From an uncultured Collinsella sp. (lineage in GTDB: Bacteria; Actinomycetota; Coriobacteriia; Coriobacteriales; Coriobacteriaceae): a stretch of 64,000 nucleotides of DNA. The stretch lies in the NCBI GenBank assembly GCA_900757495.1, contig CAAENX010000023.1:1-64000 (forward strand), read 5' to 3'. The position numbers and the translations under genes are program-made. Shown piece by piece: positions 35,201 to 43,187 of the stretch (its first letter is position 1; the number at the start of each line of letters is the position of its first letter). Under the pieces are notes generated by a model. That model was not told where the DNA came from. It saw only the letters and a program-made list of their open reading frames with translations, and searched no databases.

Positions 35201-38200
35201 AGGACGACAAGGTTGTCGCCACCGGCACTAACAATGGCGACGGCAAGATCACGATGAGCCCCATCGAGTACACTGCTGCTGGCAAGCACACCTACACGCT
35301 GCGAGAGGTCAAGGGCAACGCTGGCGGTATCACCTACAGCGATGCCAAGTTCACCATCGAGACCACCATCACGGACAACGGCGACGGTACGCTCAGTGCC
35401 ACGCATGTTCTGAAGGACGTCAAGGTTGCCGAGTTCAAGAACTCCTACAACGTGACCCCCGAGAGCTCCAGCGTCACCGACCAGATCACCGCGACCAAGT
35501 CCCTGACCGGCCGCGACCTCAAGGACGGCGAGTTCTCCTTCGAGCTCGTCGAGGGCGAGGGCGAGGACGCCAAGGTCGTCGCCACCGGCACCAACAACGC
35601 CGAAGGCAAGATCACGATGAGCGCCGTGAAGTACACCAAGGCCGGCAAGCACGCCTACACGCTGCGCGAGGTCAACGGCGGAACCACCAGCAAGGGCATC
35701 ACCTACGACGGCACGACCCATACCATCGTGACCACCATCACTGACAAGGGCGATGGCACGCTCGAGGCAAAGCACGAGCTGAAGGGCGCCGAGGACGCCA
35801 AGAACATTAAGTTCGAGAACACCTACAGCGTGGCCCCGCTCGAGACTGAGGTTGACTTTGGCCTGAGCAAGTTCATTGATGGCCGCGGCTGGACGGACGC
35901 CGACAAGTTTAGCTTCACCATCACCGCCGCCGAGGGCACCGACGCCCCGCTGCCCGATCCCGCGACCGTAACCGTGGACAATCGCGATGCGAACGACGAA
36001 GGCATCGCCGCCATCAATTTTGGCAAGATCCGCTTTACGGCTGCCGGAACCTACAAGTACGAGATCCGCGAGAACGCGGGCAACGCGGCTGGCATGACGT
36101 ATGACTCCCGTGTTGCGACCGCCGAGGTGACCGTGACCGAAAACGGCGAGGGCAAGCTGATCGCCAACGTCACCAAGAAGGAAAACGGAGACTTTACCAA
36201 CAAGTACCGCACTGAGCTCAATTACACCGCGGCCGGCGGCCTCAAGCTCAGCAAGACCCTCTCCGGACGTCCCATGACCGAGGGCCAGTTTACCTTTACC
36301 GTGACGCCCGCCGACGAGGCTTCGGCCAATGCACTCGGCTTGCACGAGGGTGCCAACATCTTCAAGTCCCATGCGACGGCAGAGGGTGCTGTCGACCGGA
36401 TTAACATTCTGGCCGGCAAGGAGGTCAAGTTTACGCAGGCTGACGCCGGTAAGACCTTCAAATACACCGTGGCCGAGAAGAACGACGGCAATCCCGGTTA
36501 CACCTACGACGATGCTGTCCGTACCGTGACGATTGCCGTTTCCGACGATGGTGCCGGAACGCTTACCGCTACGACGACCGTCTCCGGCGGATCCGACGTC
36601 CCGCTGACCACCGAGTACAAGACCGGCGCCAGCGCGGTCGAGAGCGCTGTGGTCCCGTTTGCCAACAGCTATAGTGCATCGACCGTTAAGCCTGCGCAGA
36701 TTGTCGCCACCAAGAAGCTGACCGGTCGTCCGATGGCCGACGGTGAGTTCTACTTTGGCATCGCCTACGCGGGCGAGACGGAAGCCATCGAGGGCACTGT
36801 TAAGACCACGCTCAATGGTCAGGTGAGCTTCGGTGCGCTGCATTACAACACCGAGATGCTTGCTAATCTGGTGAGCGCCGGGCGTGCCATCCGTACCGAC
36901 GCGGACGGCAAGCTTGCGTGGACCATCAACTACACGGCCTTTGAGTACACATCCCCGCTCGCGGCAAAGGGCATTACCGCCGCGAAGTCGAGCTTTAACT
37001 TCAAGGTTATCGTCGTTGACAACGGCGACGGCACCCTGACGGCAACGCCCGACTATGATGGTGCCGAGCCTGTGTTCGAGAACGTCTATGGCGCTGAGGC
37101 CGTCGATGCCGCACTCGCTGGCACTAAGAAACTCCAGGCCGCCGAGGGTCTGACCCCGGCCGACATCGCGGGCAAGTTCACCTTCACCGTGACTGCCGAC
37201 GAGGCGGGCGCCCCGATGCCCGAGCTCACGACCGCAACCAACGACGCGGTCGGCAACGTGGACTTTGGCAAGATTCACTTTACGCTTGATGACCTCAACC
37301 GCGCCCTGGGCGTGATGGTTGACGCTTCTGACGATGCATCGAGCGACGCCGAGGCCAACGCCGACAAGGCCGAGGTTGACGCTGACGAAGCCGAGCCCGA
37401 GCCCGCCCCCACTGCTCCGCGCTCGCACACCTTTACCTACACGGTGTCCGAGTCCGGTAGCGCCCCTGGCGTAACCAACGATGCCAACGTCACGCGCAAG
37501 GTTTCCTACACCGTGACTGATGACGGCGCCGGACATCTGAGCGTCGTGCGCAACGGCGAGGACGGTGCGGACTTCACGTTCACCAACACCTATGGTGTGG
37601 CGCCCACCGATTCTTCCGTGACCGATCAGGTCAAGACGGTCAAGCGTCTGACCGGACGCGACCTTGCAGCTGGAGAGTTCACGTTTGAGCTGCTCGAGGA
37701 CGGCGTGGTTGTCGCTAACGGCACCAACGACGCCAACGGCACCGTTACGCTGAGCCCCATCCACTATGAGGCGCCCGGTACGCACGCGTACACGCTGCGC
37801 GAGGCTTGCCCCAACGCGCTCGGTCTGTACAAGGGCGTCACCTATGACAGCGCGACCTACACCATCGTGACCACCGTCACGGACAACGGCGACGGCACGC
37901 TGAGCGCGACGCACAAGCTCGAGGGAACCACCGAGTCGGCTGGCTTTACCAACAAGTATCACGCCATGCCCACGCAGGTTTCTATCGGCGCGATCAAGGT
38001 GCTCGAGGGACGCGAACTCAAGAAGGACGAGTTCAGCTTTAAGTTCGTTGGCGAGGACGTCGAGTCCACCGTCACCAACGATGCCGACGGCAAGATCAGC
38101 TTCGACAAGTTCGAGTACAACGAGCCCGGTACGTACATCTACACCATCAGCGAGGTCAAGGGCGAAGAGGCCGGTATGACCTACGACAAGTCCGTCTTTA

Positions 38201-38493
38201 CCGCGACGGTCAACGTGGTCGATGACGGCGAGGGCAACCTCAAGGCGAACGTCGCCTTTACCAAGGGCGACAAGAGCGTCGAGGGTATCGTGTTCAACAA
38301 CACGTACAAGAAGCCCGAGACGCCCGTGCCGACGCCCGATCCCGGCACGCCCAAGACCGTGACGAACATCGTCAAGACGGTCAAGGGTTTCCTGCCCACC
38401 ACGGGTGACCAGCAGGCCGCCGCACTGCTCATGGCATTCGTCATCGCCATGGCCGGCGTCGGAGCCCTGGTCTGGGGTATCCGTAAGCGCTAG
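32257..38493 (+). CDS. LPXTG surface protein: VWA domain plus ten Spy0128-type pilin domains
   Basis: A 2078-residue adhesin or pilus-tip-like protein. A signal peptide (about 1-32) is followed by a von Willebrand A domain (about 115-370) with MIDAS residues in LDASGSM (D120, S122, S124) and FFTDGSPT. From about residue 700, ten repeats of about 115-165 residues follow. Each starts with a T-K-x-L-x-GR-like lysine strand, has a central Tyr-Thr-x-x-E segment, and ends in F-x-N-x-Y. These are the Lys, Glu and Asn expected for intramolecular isopeptide bonds. An acidic Asp/Glu/Ala loop interrupts repeat eight. The protein ends with LPTTG (2046-2050), a membrane helix and GIRKR. Neither sortase nor other pilins lie in the window. 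Confidence 0.9.
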   Translation: MSKYTRGLLAVILAVVLVLPAAAFAMLPEANARSSTGMDGPTVSKKIVEPDTSNHWKFWAGGYDGKEVTTQNVGRIWTDKTVKETTADEKSDFLTTLSAISSTSDTTVSGKPLDIVLVLDASGSMDDPMGKGDRTKRIEALKTAANSFIDAIATQNQSIADASKQHQVAIVKFAGNKTPEVGNKTYRDGWWGGPICNYSQTMKNLTPCKGKDAESLKSTIDSISPAGATRADYGLQLAEGISSDRADAKKVVVFFTDGSPTSWDEFENEVANDAINSAKKIKDKGADIYTIGIFSGVNPSADPTAEGTSRENKFMHAVSSNYPVASSSITYKNRREVWTIDYGTRAENSDYYKSATSASELEKIFEEISGSIIQAGYPTEVHGGYGEHKSGYITFIDRLGDFMQVDDFTSVVYNGETFTKPAKKPEGNVDTYKFEGAAANLVITVQHAGKGKPRTGDIVTVKIPASLIPLRHFKIKDGVLTVDNTEPVQVSYTSSVKKDALDNLFTPDLVAGLEDYIKSNTTATENDSKTVSFYANKWNGGALGDTIANFEPADTNRYYYFQKQTPIYTDESCTTPATGSLTADGIYYYKDEFEAKGTDDKAEPRTAVIEFTGGHAAQFGGAIVSDASGNLSFSEGTARLAFIDELHTTKERVGGNLTGTATDVLNPKWNNTSAKSNATEVDVHLGNNGKISYKYDMTPATVDTKTDFGLTKVLEGREWADTDKFEFELSATSENNAPMPESVTVTVTEGNTAIGFGKINYTEPGTYVYKVSEKNAGQIIDGITYSGNVAEITVTVTPNKRGELSAEVKVTSGETEFKNIYTAESAKSSVTDEIKVTKVLDGRDLKDGEFSFELREIKGEDSELIETVANAADGKVTFSPIRYTEIGQHTYTLHEVEGDAGGIAYDNTVYTIVTTIADNDKGQLVATHELKGAEGVKSIKFENAYNLTPKSSSVTDKIKATKSLAGRKLKDGEFSFELVEGEDDKVVATGTNNGDGKITMSPIEYTAAGKHTYTLREVKGNAGGITYSDAKFTIETTITDNGDGTLSATHVLKDVKVAEFKNSYNVTPESSSVTDQITATKSLTGRDLKDGEFSFELVEGEGEDAKVVATGTNNAEGKITMSAVKYTKAGKHAYTLREVNGGTTSKGITYDGTTHTIVTTITDKGDGTLEAKHELKGAEDAKNIKFENTYSVAPLETEVDFGLSKFIDGRGWTDADKFSFTITAAEGTDAPLPDPATVTVDNRDANDEGIAAINFGKIRFTAAGTYKYEIRENAGNAAGMTYDSRVATAEVTVTENGEGKLIANVTKKENGDFTNKYRTELNYTAAGGLKLSKTLSGRPMTEGQFTFTVTPADEASANALGLHEGANIFKSHATAEGAVDRINILAGKEVKFTQADAGKTFKYTVAEKNDGNPGYTYDDAVRTVTIAVSDDGAGTLTATTTVSGGSDVPLTTEYKTGASAVESAVVPFANSYSASTVKPAQIVATKKLTGRPMADGEFYFGIAYAGETEAIEGTVKTTLNGQVSFGALHYNTEMLANLVSAGRAIRTDADGKLAWTINYTAFEYTSPLAAKGITAAKSSFNFKVIVVDNGDGTLTATPDYDGAEPVFENVYGAEAVDAALAGTKKLQAAEGLTPADIAGKFTFTVTADEAGAPMPELTTATNDAVGNVDFGKIHFTLDDLNRALGVMVDASDDASSDAEANADKAEVDADEAEPEPAPTAPRSHTFTYTVSESGSAPGVTNDANVTRKVSYTVTDDGAGHLSVVRNGEDGADFTFTNTYGVAPTDSSVTDQVKTVKRLTGRDLAAGEFTFELLEDGVVVANGTNDANGTVTLSPIHYEAPGTHAYTLREACPNALGLYKGVTYDSATYTIVTTVTDNGDGTLSATHKLEGTTESAGFTNKYHAMPTQVSIGAIKVLEGRELKKDEFSFKFVGEDVESTVTNDADGKISFDKFEYNEPGTYIYTISEVKGEEAGMTYDKSVFTATVNVVDDGEGNLKANVAFTKGDKSVEGIVFNNTYKKPETPVPTPDPGTPKTVTNIVKTVKGFLPTTGDQQAAALLMAFVIAMAGVGALVWGIRKR

Positions 38494-38506
38494 GCACGTT
38501 GGCAGC

Positions 38507-38530
38507 GCCCGGGGCCAAAAGGCCCCGGGC
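38507..38530 (+). terminator. Hairpin after the pilin-like gene
   Basis: Perfect 10-bp stem GCCCGGGGCC / GGCCCCGGGC with an AAAA loop, 14 bases after the stop codon. There is no T-run. Confidence 0.55.
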
Positions 38531-38571
38531 GGCCGGCGGGGAGCCAAAACATAGCCCCCACCCCACCCCCA

Positions 38572-38612
38572 GCCGCCACGGAGGTATCTCCCTCCTCCGT
38601 GGCGGCGCTTTT
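38572..38612 (+). terminator. Terminator after the pilin-like gene
   Basis: Perfect 13-bp stem GCCGCCACGGAGG / CCTCCGTGGCGGC followed by GCTTTT. Confidence 0.8.
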
Positions 38613-38633
38613 GTGCGTAGGCGAGAAGGGTTC

Positions 38634-38793
38634 GCCACGAAACCGGCCCATTTACTACGTTTAGCCCCTTACCCCCAGCCATGCCAAAAAACGCGAAAAC
38701 AAAACAGCAGGTAGAACGCCTGCGGTTTTGTTCAAAACGAAGGTATGGTCAGGGGTATCGAGTCAAACGTAGTAGATGGGCCGATTTCGTGGC
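38634..38793. repeat. Inverted-repeat element, family R4 copy 2 (160 bp)
   Basis: Arms share GCCACGAAA(C/T)CGGCCCAT and TACTACGTTT with copy 1. The inner stem-loop (about AACAGCAGG / CCTGCGGTT) is conserved in position. Exactly the length of copy 1. Confidence 0.82.
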
Positions 38794-38799
38794 GGGCGC

Positions 38800-38843
38800 C
38801 GTCAACTGGTTCCCCGCGGCGGAGGATAACGGATCATTTTTGG
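38800..38843 (-). repeat. R10 motif copy 3, reversed
   Basis: Read on the minus strand it gives AAAATGATCCGTTATCCTCC then GCGGGGAACCAGTTGA, matching the two plus-strand copies near 9160 and 9405. Confidence 0.5.
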
Positions 38844-38880
38844 CTTGAAGCGGCTTGCGGAGACACTTGACGTGGTCGCT

Positions 38881-39042
38881 CGGACAAAACTATGCCGGTT
38901 TACGGGGCCGGATTCCGAATCCCCAACCATACCGAAAAGCGTGAAAATAAAACCGCAGGTAGACGAGCCGCCATTTTGCAGAAAACGCGGGTATGGATGG
39001 GGGCCCCGACTTTAGCCCCGTAATCCGGCATAGTATTGAAAT
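38881..39042. repeat. Inverted-repeat element, family R3 copy 2 (162 bp)
   Basis: Arms contain ACTATGCCGGTTTACGGGGC on the left (the first four bases of the 28-bp arm differ from copy 1) and its complement with two mismatches on the right (39015-39042). Same length as copy 1. Confidence 0.83.
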
Positions 39043-39098
39043 GGTATTAAATCGGTAGCAGCCATTTTACTCTGCCGGGGCGGTCGGTCGCTGGGTAA

Positions 39099-39728
39099 TT
39101 ACCCTCGCAGGTAGGCGATGGCGATCTGCGTGCGGTTGCGCAGGCCCATCTTTGCAAGGATCGAGCTGATGTGGTTGCGCACCGTGCCTTCGCCCATATA
39201 GGCGGTGGCGGCGATTTCCTTGTTATCGAGACCGCGGGCGATGAGCTCGGCGACTTCGAACTCGCGGTCGGTCAGACCGGCAAAGGCCGCGGGCCGGTGG
39301 GGCGCGCCCGTCTTGTTGCCCATCCCGTCAAAGTCAACATCTTCGATCGCCTTACCCTCGAGCACGCGTTTGCCGCTCATGACCTGCGCCAACGCCGGAG
39401 GAATGGCGGCGACATCGGTCTTGATCAGGTAACCGCGGGCGCCCAGCTTGAGCGCCGATACAATGTACTCGTCATCCGAGAATGTCGTCAGAAACACCAC
39501 GCGTGCCGCGGGGTCGTGCTCAAGGATTTCGCGCGCCGCCGAAAGCCCGTCGCGCCCCGGCATCTGAATGTCGAGCAGCGCGATATCGGGCGCGTGCTCG
39601 GCGTAGAGTGCCACCGCGTCGTTGCCGTCGGCTCCGGTGCCCACCACTTCGATCTGCGGCTGGGCGCCCAGGATAATCTTGAGCGAATCGACTACCAAGC
39701 GGTCGTCGTCGACAACTATGAGCCTCAT
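39099..39728 (-). CDS. Response regulator, NarL/LuxR family
   Basis: A 209-residue two-component regulator. The receiver domain has the acidic pocket VVDDD, phospho-acceptor Asp53 in LLDIQMPG, and the conserved threonine and lysine positions in FLTTFSD and YLIKTD. The C-terminal LuxR HTH (about 145-205) reads LTDREFEVAELIARGLDNKEIA then GTVRNHISSILAKMG. It overlaps the kinase gene by four bases (ATGA), so the two are translationally coupled. The divergent ABC exporter is the likely target; this is inferred from position. Confidence 0.95.
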   Translation of the reverse strand: MRLIVVDDDRLVVDSLKIILGAQPQIEVVGTGADGNDAVALYAEHAPDIALLDIQMPGRDGLSAAREILEHDPAARVVFLTTFSDDEYIVSALKLGARGYLIKTDVAAIPPALAQVMSGKRVLEGKAIEDVDFDGMGNKTGAPHRPAAFAGLTDREFEVAELIARGLDNKEIAATAYMGEGTVRNHISSILAKMGLRNRTQIAIAYLRG

Positions 39729-40870
39729 CGGGCGTCATCTCCTTGCTGTTTGGGGACGGTGGCAAACACGCGCCAGCCGGGGGCGCCGGCGCGCAGGCCG
39801 GCGGTGAAGGTTCCGCCAAGCGCCTCGACGCGCTCGCGCATGGAGACGAGCCCCATGCCTTCTGCGACGTTGCTGCTGCTCGCCGGGGTCGCGTCTGCGC
39901 CATCATCGGTAACGATGAGCTGGTAAAACGACGGATGCTCCATGCACCGCACGGTAATGGTTTTGGCATGGGCGTGGCGCATGGTGTTGGAGAGCGCCTC
40001 GCGCAGGACCGCCGCAAAGCAGTTCGCGACGTTTGCGGGCGCATGTTCGGTCATAACTTCAAGCTCAATCTGGGGGCCGCCGTCCGAGCGCGCGCCTTCA
40101 ACAATGCGTTCGAGCTGCACGGAAAGGTCGACGGCGTTGTCGTTGAGCGCGTGGACGCTGGCGCGCACAAGTTGGAGCGCCTCGTCAACGGTGTGCTTGA
40201 CGTCGGCGAAATCGCCGGCGACGCCGGGCTCGTCGGCGTGGACTACGCGCAAGGCTTCGGCTTGCAGTGAGGCGCGCGTGAGCTGGTGGCCCACGTTATC
40301 GTGGATTTCGCGCGCGATGCGGGCGCGTTCGGCGAGTGTCGCGAGCTCGACTTCGTAGTCCTGGCGGTCGGCAAGGTCGCGGTTGCGCGCCTCGAGCGCG
40401 AGGGCTCGTTCCTGCAGCTCGTCTCGGGTACGGCGCATGCGCTGCTGCTCGCGCTCTAACTGGGCGGTACGTAGCGATAGCAAGGTGGCGGCAACCGAAA
40501 GGATGGCGGTCAGCAGGAGCGTTCGGGCGGTGAGCGCGTCGGTGCGAAGGTCCGCGACGAGCGCAAAGACAAAGACGACGCCAATGCCCGGCGCGATCCA
40601 GGCGTGCTCACGGCGCACGCGCCGCGCGATGTCATAGAGGGCGAGAGGCGCAAACGGCACAAACGGCGGCACGAAGACAGCCGCGATGACGTAAACGTAG
40701 CTCGCGGCCTCGCTCGCACGGCGGGCGCGGTTCCCCCGTGCGACCTCGGCCAGCGAGGTGGCAATAACGCCAAGGCAAAACGCCGCGACCAGGTGAGCGT
40801 TCACAGCAAGACCCATGGCGGCCGCAATACAGCACGCCAGCACGATCAATTTGTCGAAAAGCCTGTTCAT
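39725..40870 (-). CDS. Sensor histidine kinase, HisKA_3 type
   Basis: A 381-residue membrane kinase partnered with the adjacent NarL-type regulator. Four to six hydrophobic segments occupy about 5-135, with no clear extracellular sensor domain. A coiled-coil linker follows. The phosphorylated histidine is H190 in ARIAREIHDNVGHQL. The ATP-binding region has LREALSNTMRHAHA (N box), VTDDG and GMGLVSMRERVEALGG. The start at 40870 lacks a strong ribosome site; the ATG 27 bases upstream is an alternative. Small kinases of this layout often respond to envelope-active compounds and control adjacent ABC exporters. Confidence 0.92.
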   Translation of the reverse strand: MNRLFDKLIVLACCIAAAMGLAVNAHLVAAFCLGVIATSLAEVARGNRARRASEAASYVYVIAAVFVPPFVPFAPLALYDIARRVRREHAWIAPGIGVVFVFALVADLRTDALTARTLLLTAILSVAATLLSLRTAQLEREQQRMRRTRDELQERALALEARNRDLADRQDYEVELATLAERARIAREIHDNVGHQLTRASLQAEALRVVHADEPGVAGDFADVKHTVDEALQLVRASVHALNDNAVDLSVQLERIVEGARSDGGPQIELEVMTEHAPANVANCFAAVLREALSNTMRHAHAKTITVRCMEHPSFYQLIVTDDGADATPASSSNVAEGMGLVSMRERVEALGGTFTAGLRAGAPGWRVFATVPKQQGDDAR

Positions 40871-41069
40871 ACGGGTATTGTACGCGAAGCCGCGCATGGT
40901 GGAGGGGCCGCCTGCGCAACCGTGACATTCCTCCCGCGTGGCAAAGCGGGGGCGTCGGCAGGCCGCACGACCAAGACCCCCGCACTCGTGACAAAGCTCA
41001 CTGGTGCGCGCCGTCAGCTCCTGCGATGATGCAATCGTACCGGGCCGCAAGCAACAGAAGGGCCGCCTC

Positions 41070-42008
41070 ATGACAGACATCGTCCACGTCGAAAACCTCG
41101 TTAAGCGCTACGACGACCTTATTGCGCTCGACCACTTTAACCTGAGTATCGCCCCCGGCGAGATCTTTGGCCTGCTGGGCCCCAACGGCTCGGGCAAGAC
41201 CACGTCCATCAACTGCATCCTGCAGCTGCTCGCCTACGACAAAGGCACCATCGAGCTGTTCGGCGAGCGCATGACGCCCGCCCGCTACGACCTCAAGCGC
41301 CGCATCGGTGTGGTGCCGCAGCAGGTGGCGGTGTTCGACGAGCTCACCGTGCGCGAGAACATCGACTATTTCTGCAGTCTCTACGTCAACGACCGCAAGC
41401 GCCGCCGCGCGCTGGTGGACGAGGCGATCGACTTTGTCGGCCTGGGCGACTTTACCAAGTTCCGCCCCGGCAAGCTCTCGGGCGGCCTGGCGCGTCGTCT
41501 CAACATTGCCTGCGGCATCGCGCACAAGCCCGAGCTCATCTTTTTTGACGAACCCACGGTGGCGGTCGACCCGCAAAGCCGCAACGCCATCCTGGAGGGC
41601 ATCTGCCGCCTGCGCGACGAGGGCGCCACGGTGGTGTATACTAGCCATTACATGGAGGAAGTCGAGCAGATCTGCAGCCGCATCATGATCATGGACGGCG
41701 GTCGCGTGCTGGCGCAGGGCACTAACGACGAGCTCAAGCGCATGATTCAGATGGGCGAGCGCGTGACCGTCGAGGTCGGTGCCGTCGAGGCCGCCACGGT
41801 CGAGCGGCTACGCGCCCTCGAGCACGTGCTTTCGGTTGAGCTGTCCGGCGGCGGGCTCGTCTGCACCTGCGAGGCGAGCCCGCACAATCTGGTTGACATC
41901 CTCGACACGCTGCGCGCTGCTGACGTGGCGCTCGGCTGCGTGTGGAGCGAGCCGCCGACCCTCAATGACGTATTCCTCGAGATCACCGGCCGCGAGCTGC
42001 GCGACTAG
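41070..42008 (+). CDS. ABC transporter ATPase (ABC-2 exporter)
   Basis: The 312-residue ATPase of an exporter. Walker A GPNGSGKTT, Q-loop PQQ, signature LSGGLARRL, Walker B LIFFDEPTVAVDP and the switch histidine in TSHYMEE are all present. A C-terminal extension of about 85 residues is typical of drug and bacteriocin exporters (CcmA/DrrA-like). The start at 41070 (MTDIVHVENLVKRY) follows GAAGGG. It is the first gene of a three-gene operon divergent from the two-component system across 199 bases. Confidence 0.94.
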   Translation: MTDIVHVENLVKRYDDLIALDHFNLSIAPGEIFGLLGPNGSGKTTSINCILQLLAYDKGTIELFGERMTPARYDLKRRIGVVPQQVAVFDELTVRENIDYFCSLYVNDRKRRRALVDEAIDFVGLGDFTKFRPGKLSGGLARRLNIACGIAHKPELIFFDEPTVAVDPQSRNAILEGICRLRDEGATVVYTSHYMEEVEQICSRIMIMDGGRVLAQGTNDELKRMIQMGERVTVEVGAVEAATVERLRALEHVLSVELSGGGLVCTCEASPHNLVDILDTLRAADVALGCVWSEPPTLNDVFLEITGRELRD

Positions 42009-42017
42009 GGGGCGGCC

Positions 42018-43187
42018 ATGTTCAACACCATCATCACCACGGTCAAGACGCTGCTGCGCCGGCCGAGCACGTGGGTTTGGGGCGCGGTCTTTCCCGTCGC
42101 GCTTTCCACGATGTTCATGTTTATGTTTGCGAACCTCAGCTCCGACGGTAAGATCGACCCGGTGCCGGTTGCCGTCGTGGCGGACGAGGCCTGGGACGCT
42201 TCGACCTTTAAGAACGTGGCGGCTTCGCTTGCCAAGGAAGGTGACGACCAGCTGCTCGAGATTCACGAGTGCGACGACGCAGCCGCCGCGAACCGTGCGC
42301 TCAAAGCCGGCGAGGTCGCGGGCATCTATACGGTCGACGACGCGGGCACGCCCAGGCTCACGCTGCTATCGAGTTACGACAGCTCGCGCGCCTCGTCGGT
42401 GCTTACCGACCGCAGCATCCTTGAAACGGTGGCAAGCTCGTATACGCAAAATGCCGAGCTCATGTCCCAGATTGCCCAGGACAACCCGGCGGCGGTTGCG
42501 CGCGCCCTGTCGCTCGAGGGCGGAACCCGCCGCGTGAGCCTGACTCGTGCCACGCCCGATGGCACGGTCATCTACTATTACGCGCTTTTTGGCCTGGTCG
42601 CGATGATGTCTGCCGAGTTTGCCGCCTTGAGCGTCGTCGATTTGCAGCCCAATCTGTCCGGCCTCGGCGCGCGCCGCTGCGTGGGCGGTCTTTCCAAGAC
42701 GGCGTCGCTGGCCGGCATTTTTGTCGGCTCGTGGCTGGTTTCCTTTGCATCGATGGCGGTTGCGATCGGCTACGTGCGCCTGGTCGTGGGCGTCGACTTT
42801 GGCGGGCGCGAGGGGTTGTGCCTGCTGGGCGGGGCTGCATCCGCGCTTGCCGCCACGGGCCTGGGGCTTTTTGTGGGCACGCTTCCCGTTAAGGGCGGCA
42901 AGGCGTCCAAGTCGGGCATCCTCACGGGCTTTGCCACCACGTGCGCCCTGTTCGCCGGCCTCTACGGCGAGCCGGCGATGGCGCTTGCCGACGACGTCGC
43001 CCGCGCTTGTCCGGTCGAGTGCTGGCTCAACCCCGTCAAGCTCATCTGCGACATGTTCAATCGCCTGTATTTCTTTGAGGACCTGGGGCCCTTCGCCGTC
43101 CGCGCCGGCGCGCTCGTCCTGATGGCCCTGGTGTTTGTCGCCGCCGCTACGCTGATCTTTGGAAGGAGCCGCTATGAGCACCTTTAA
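42018..43187 (+). CDS. ABC-2 type permease, first
   Basis: A 389-residue permease with one N-terminal membrane segment, a large extracytoplasmic region (about 45-185), and five further hydrophobic segments: YYYALFGLVAMMSAEF, GIFVGSWLVSFASMAVAIG and others. This is the ABC-2 (YhgE/DrrB-like) plan. It begins nine bases after the ATPase and overlaps the second permease by 14 bases. Substrate unknown; lantibiotic or drug export is plausible given the adjacent two-component genes. Confidence 0.88.
   Translation: MFNTIITTVKTLLRRPSTWVWGAVFPVALSTMFMFMFANLSSDGKIDPVPVAVVADEAWDASTFKNVAASLAKEGDDQLLEIHECDDAAAANRALKAGEVAGIYTVDDAGTPRLTLLSSYDSSRASSVLTDRSILETVASSYTQNAELMSQIAQDNPAAVARALSLEGGTRRVSLTRATPDGTVIYYYALFGLVAMMSAEFAALSVVDLQPNLSGLGARRCVGGLSKTASLAGIFVGSWLVSFASMAVAIGYVRLVVGVDFGGREGLCLLGGAASALAATGLGLFVGTLPVKGGKASKSGILTGFATTCALFAGLYGEPAMALADDVARACPVECWLNPVKLICDMFNRLYFFEDLGPFAVRAGALVLMALVFVAAATLIFGRSRYEHL

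Larger units (their letters stand above)
38494..39098. other. Gene-free region: terminators plus mirror-image composite repeat
   Basis: Two GC-rich terminator hairpins, then an R4 element, an inverted R10 motif and an R3 element fill most of the 605 bases. No credible gene. Confidence 0.8.

Noticed and set aside
33994..38682. Very long open frame on the minus strand opposite the pilin-like gene
   Set aside because: It is a shadow of a GC-rich repetitive gene, with no ribosome site or recognisable domain. The plus-strand protein has a signal peptide, VWA motifs and an LPXTG end.
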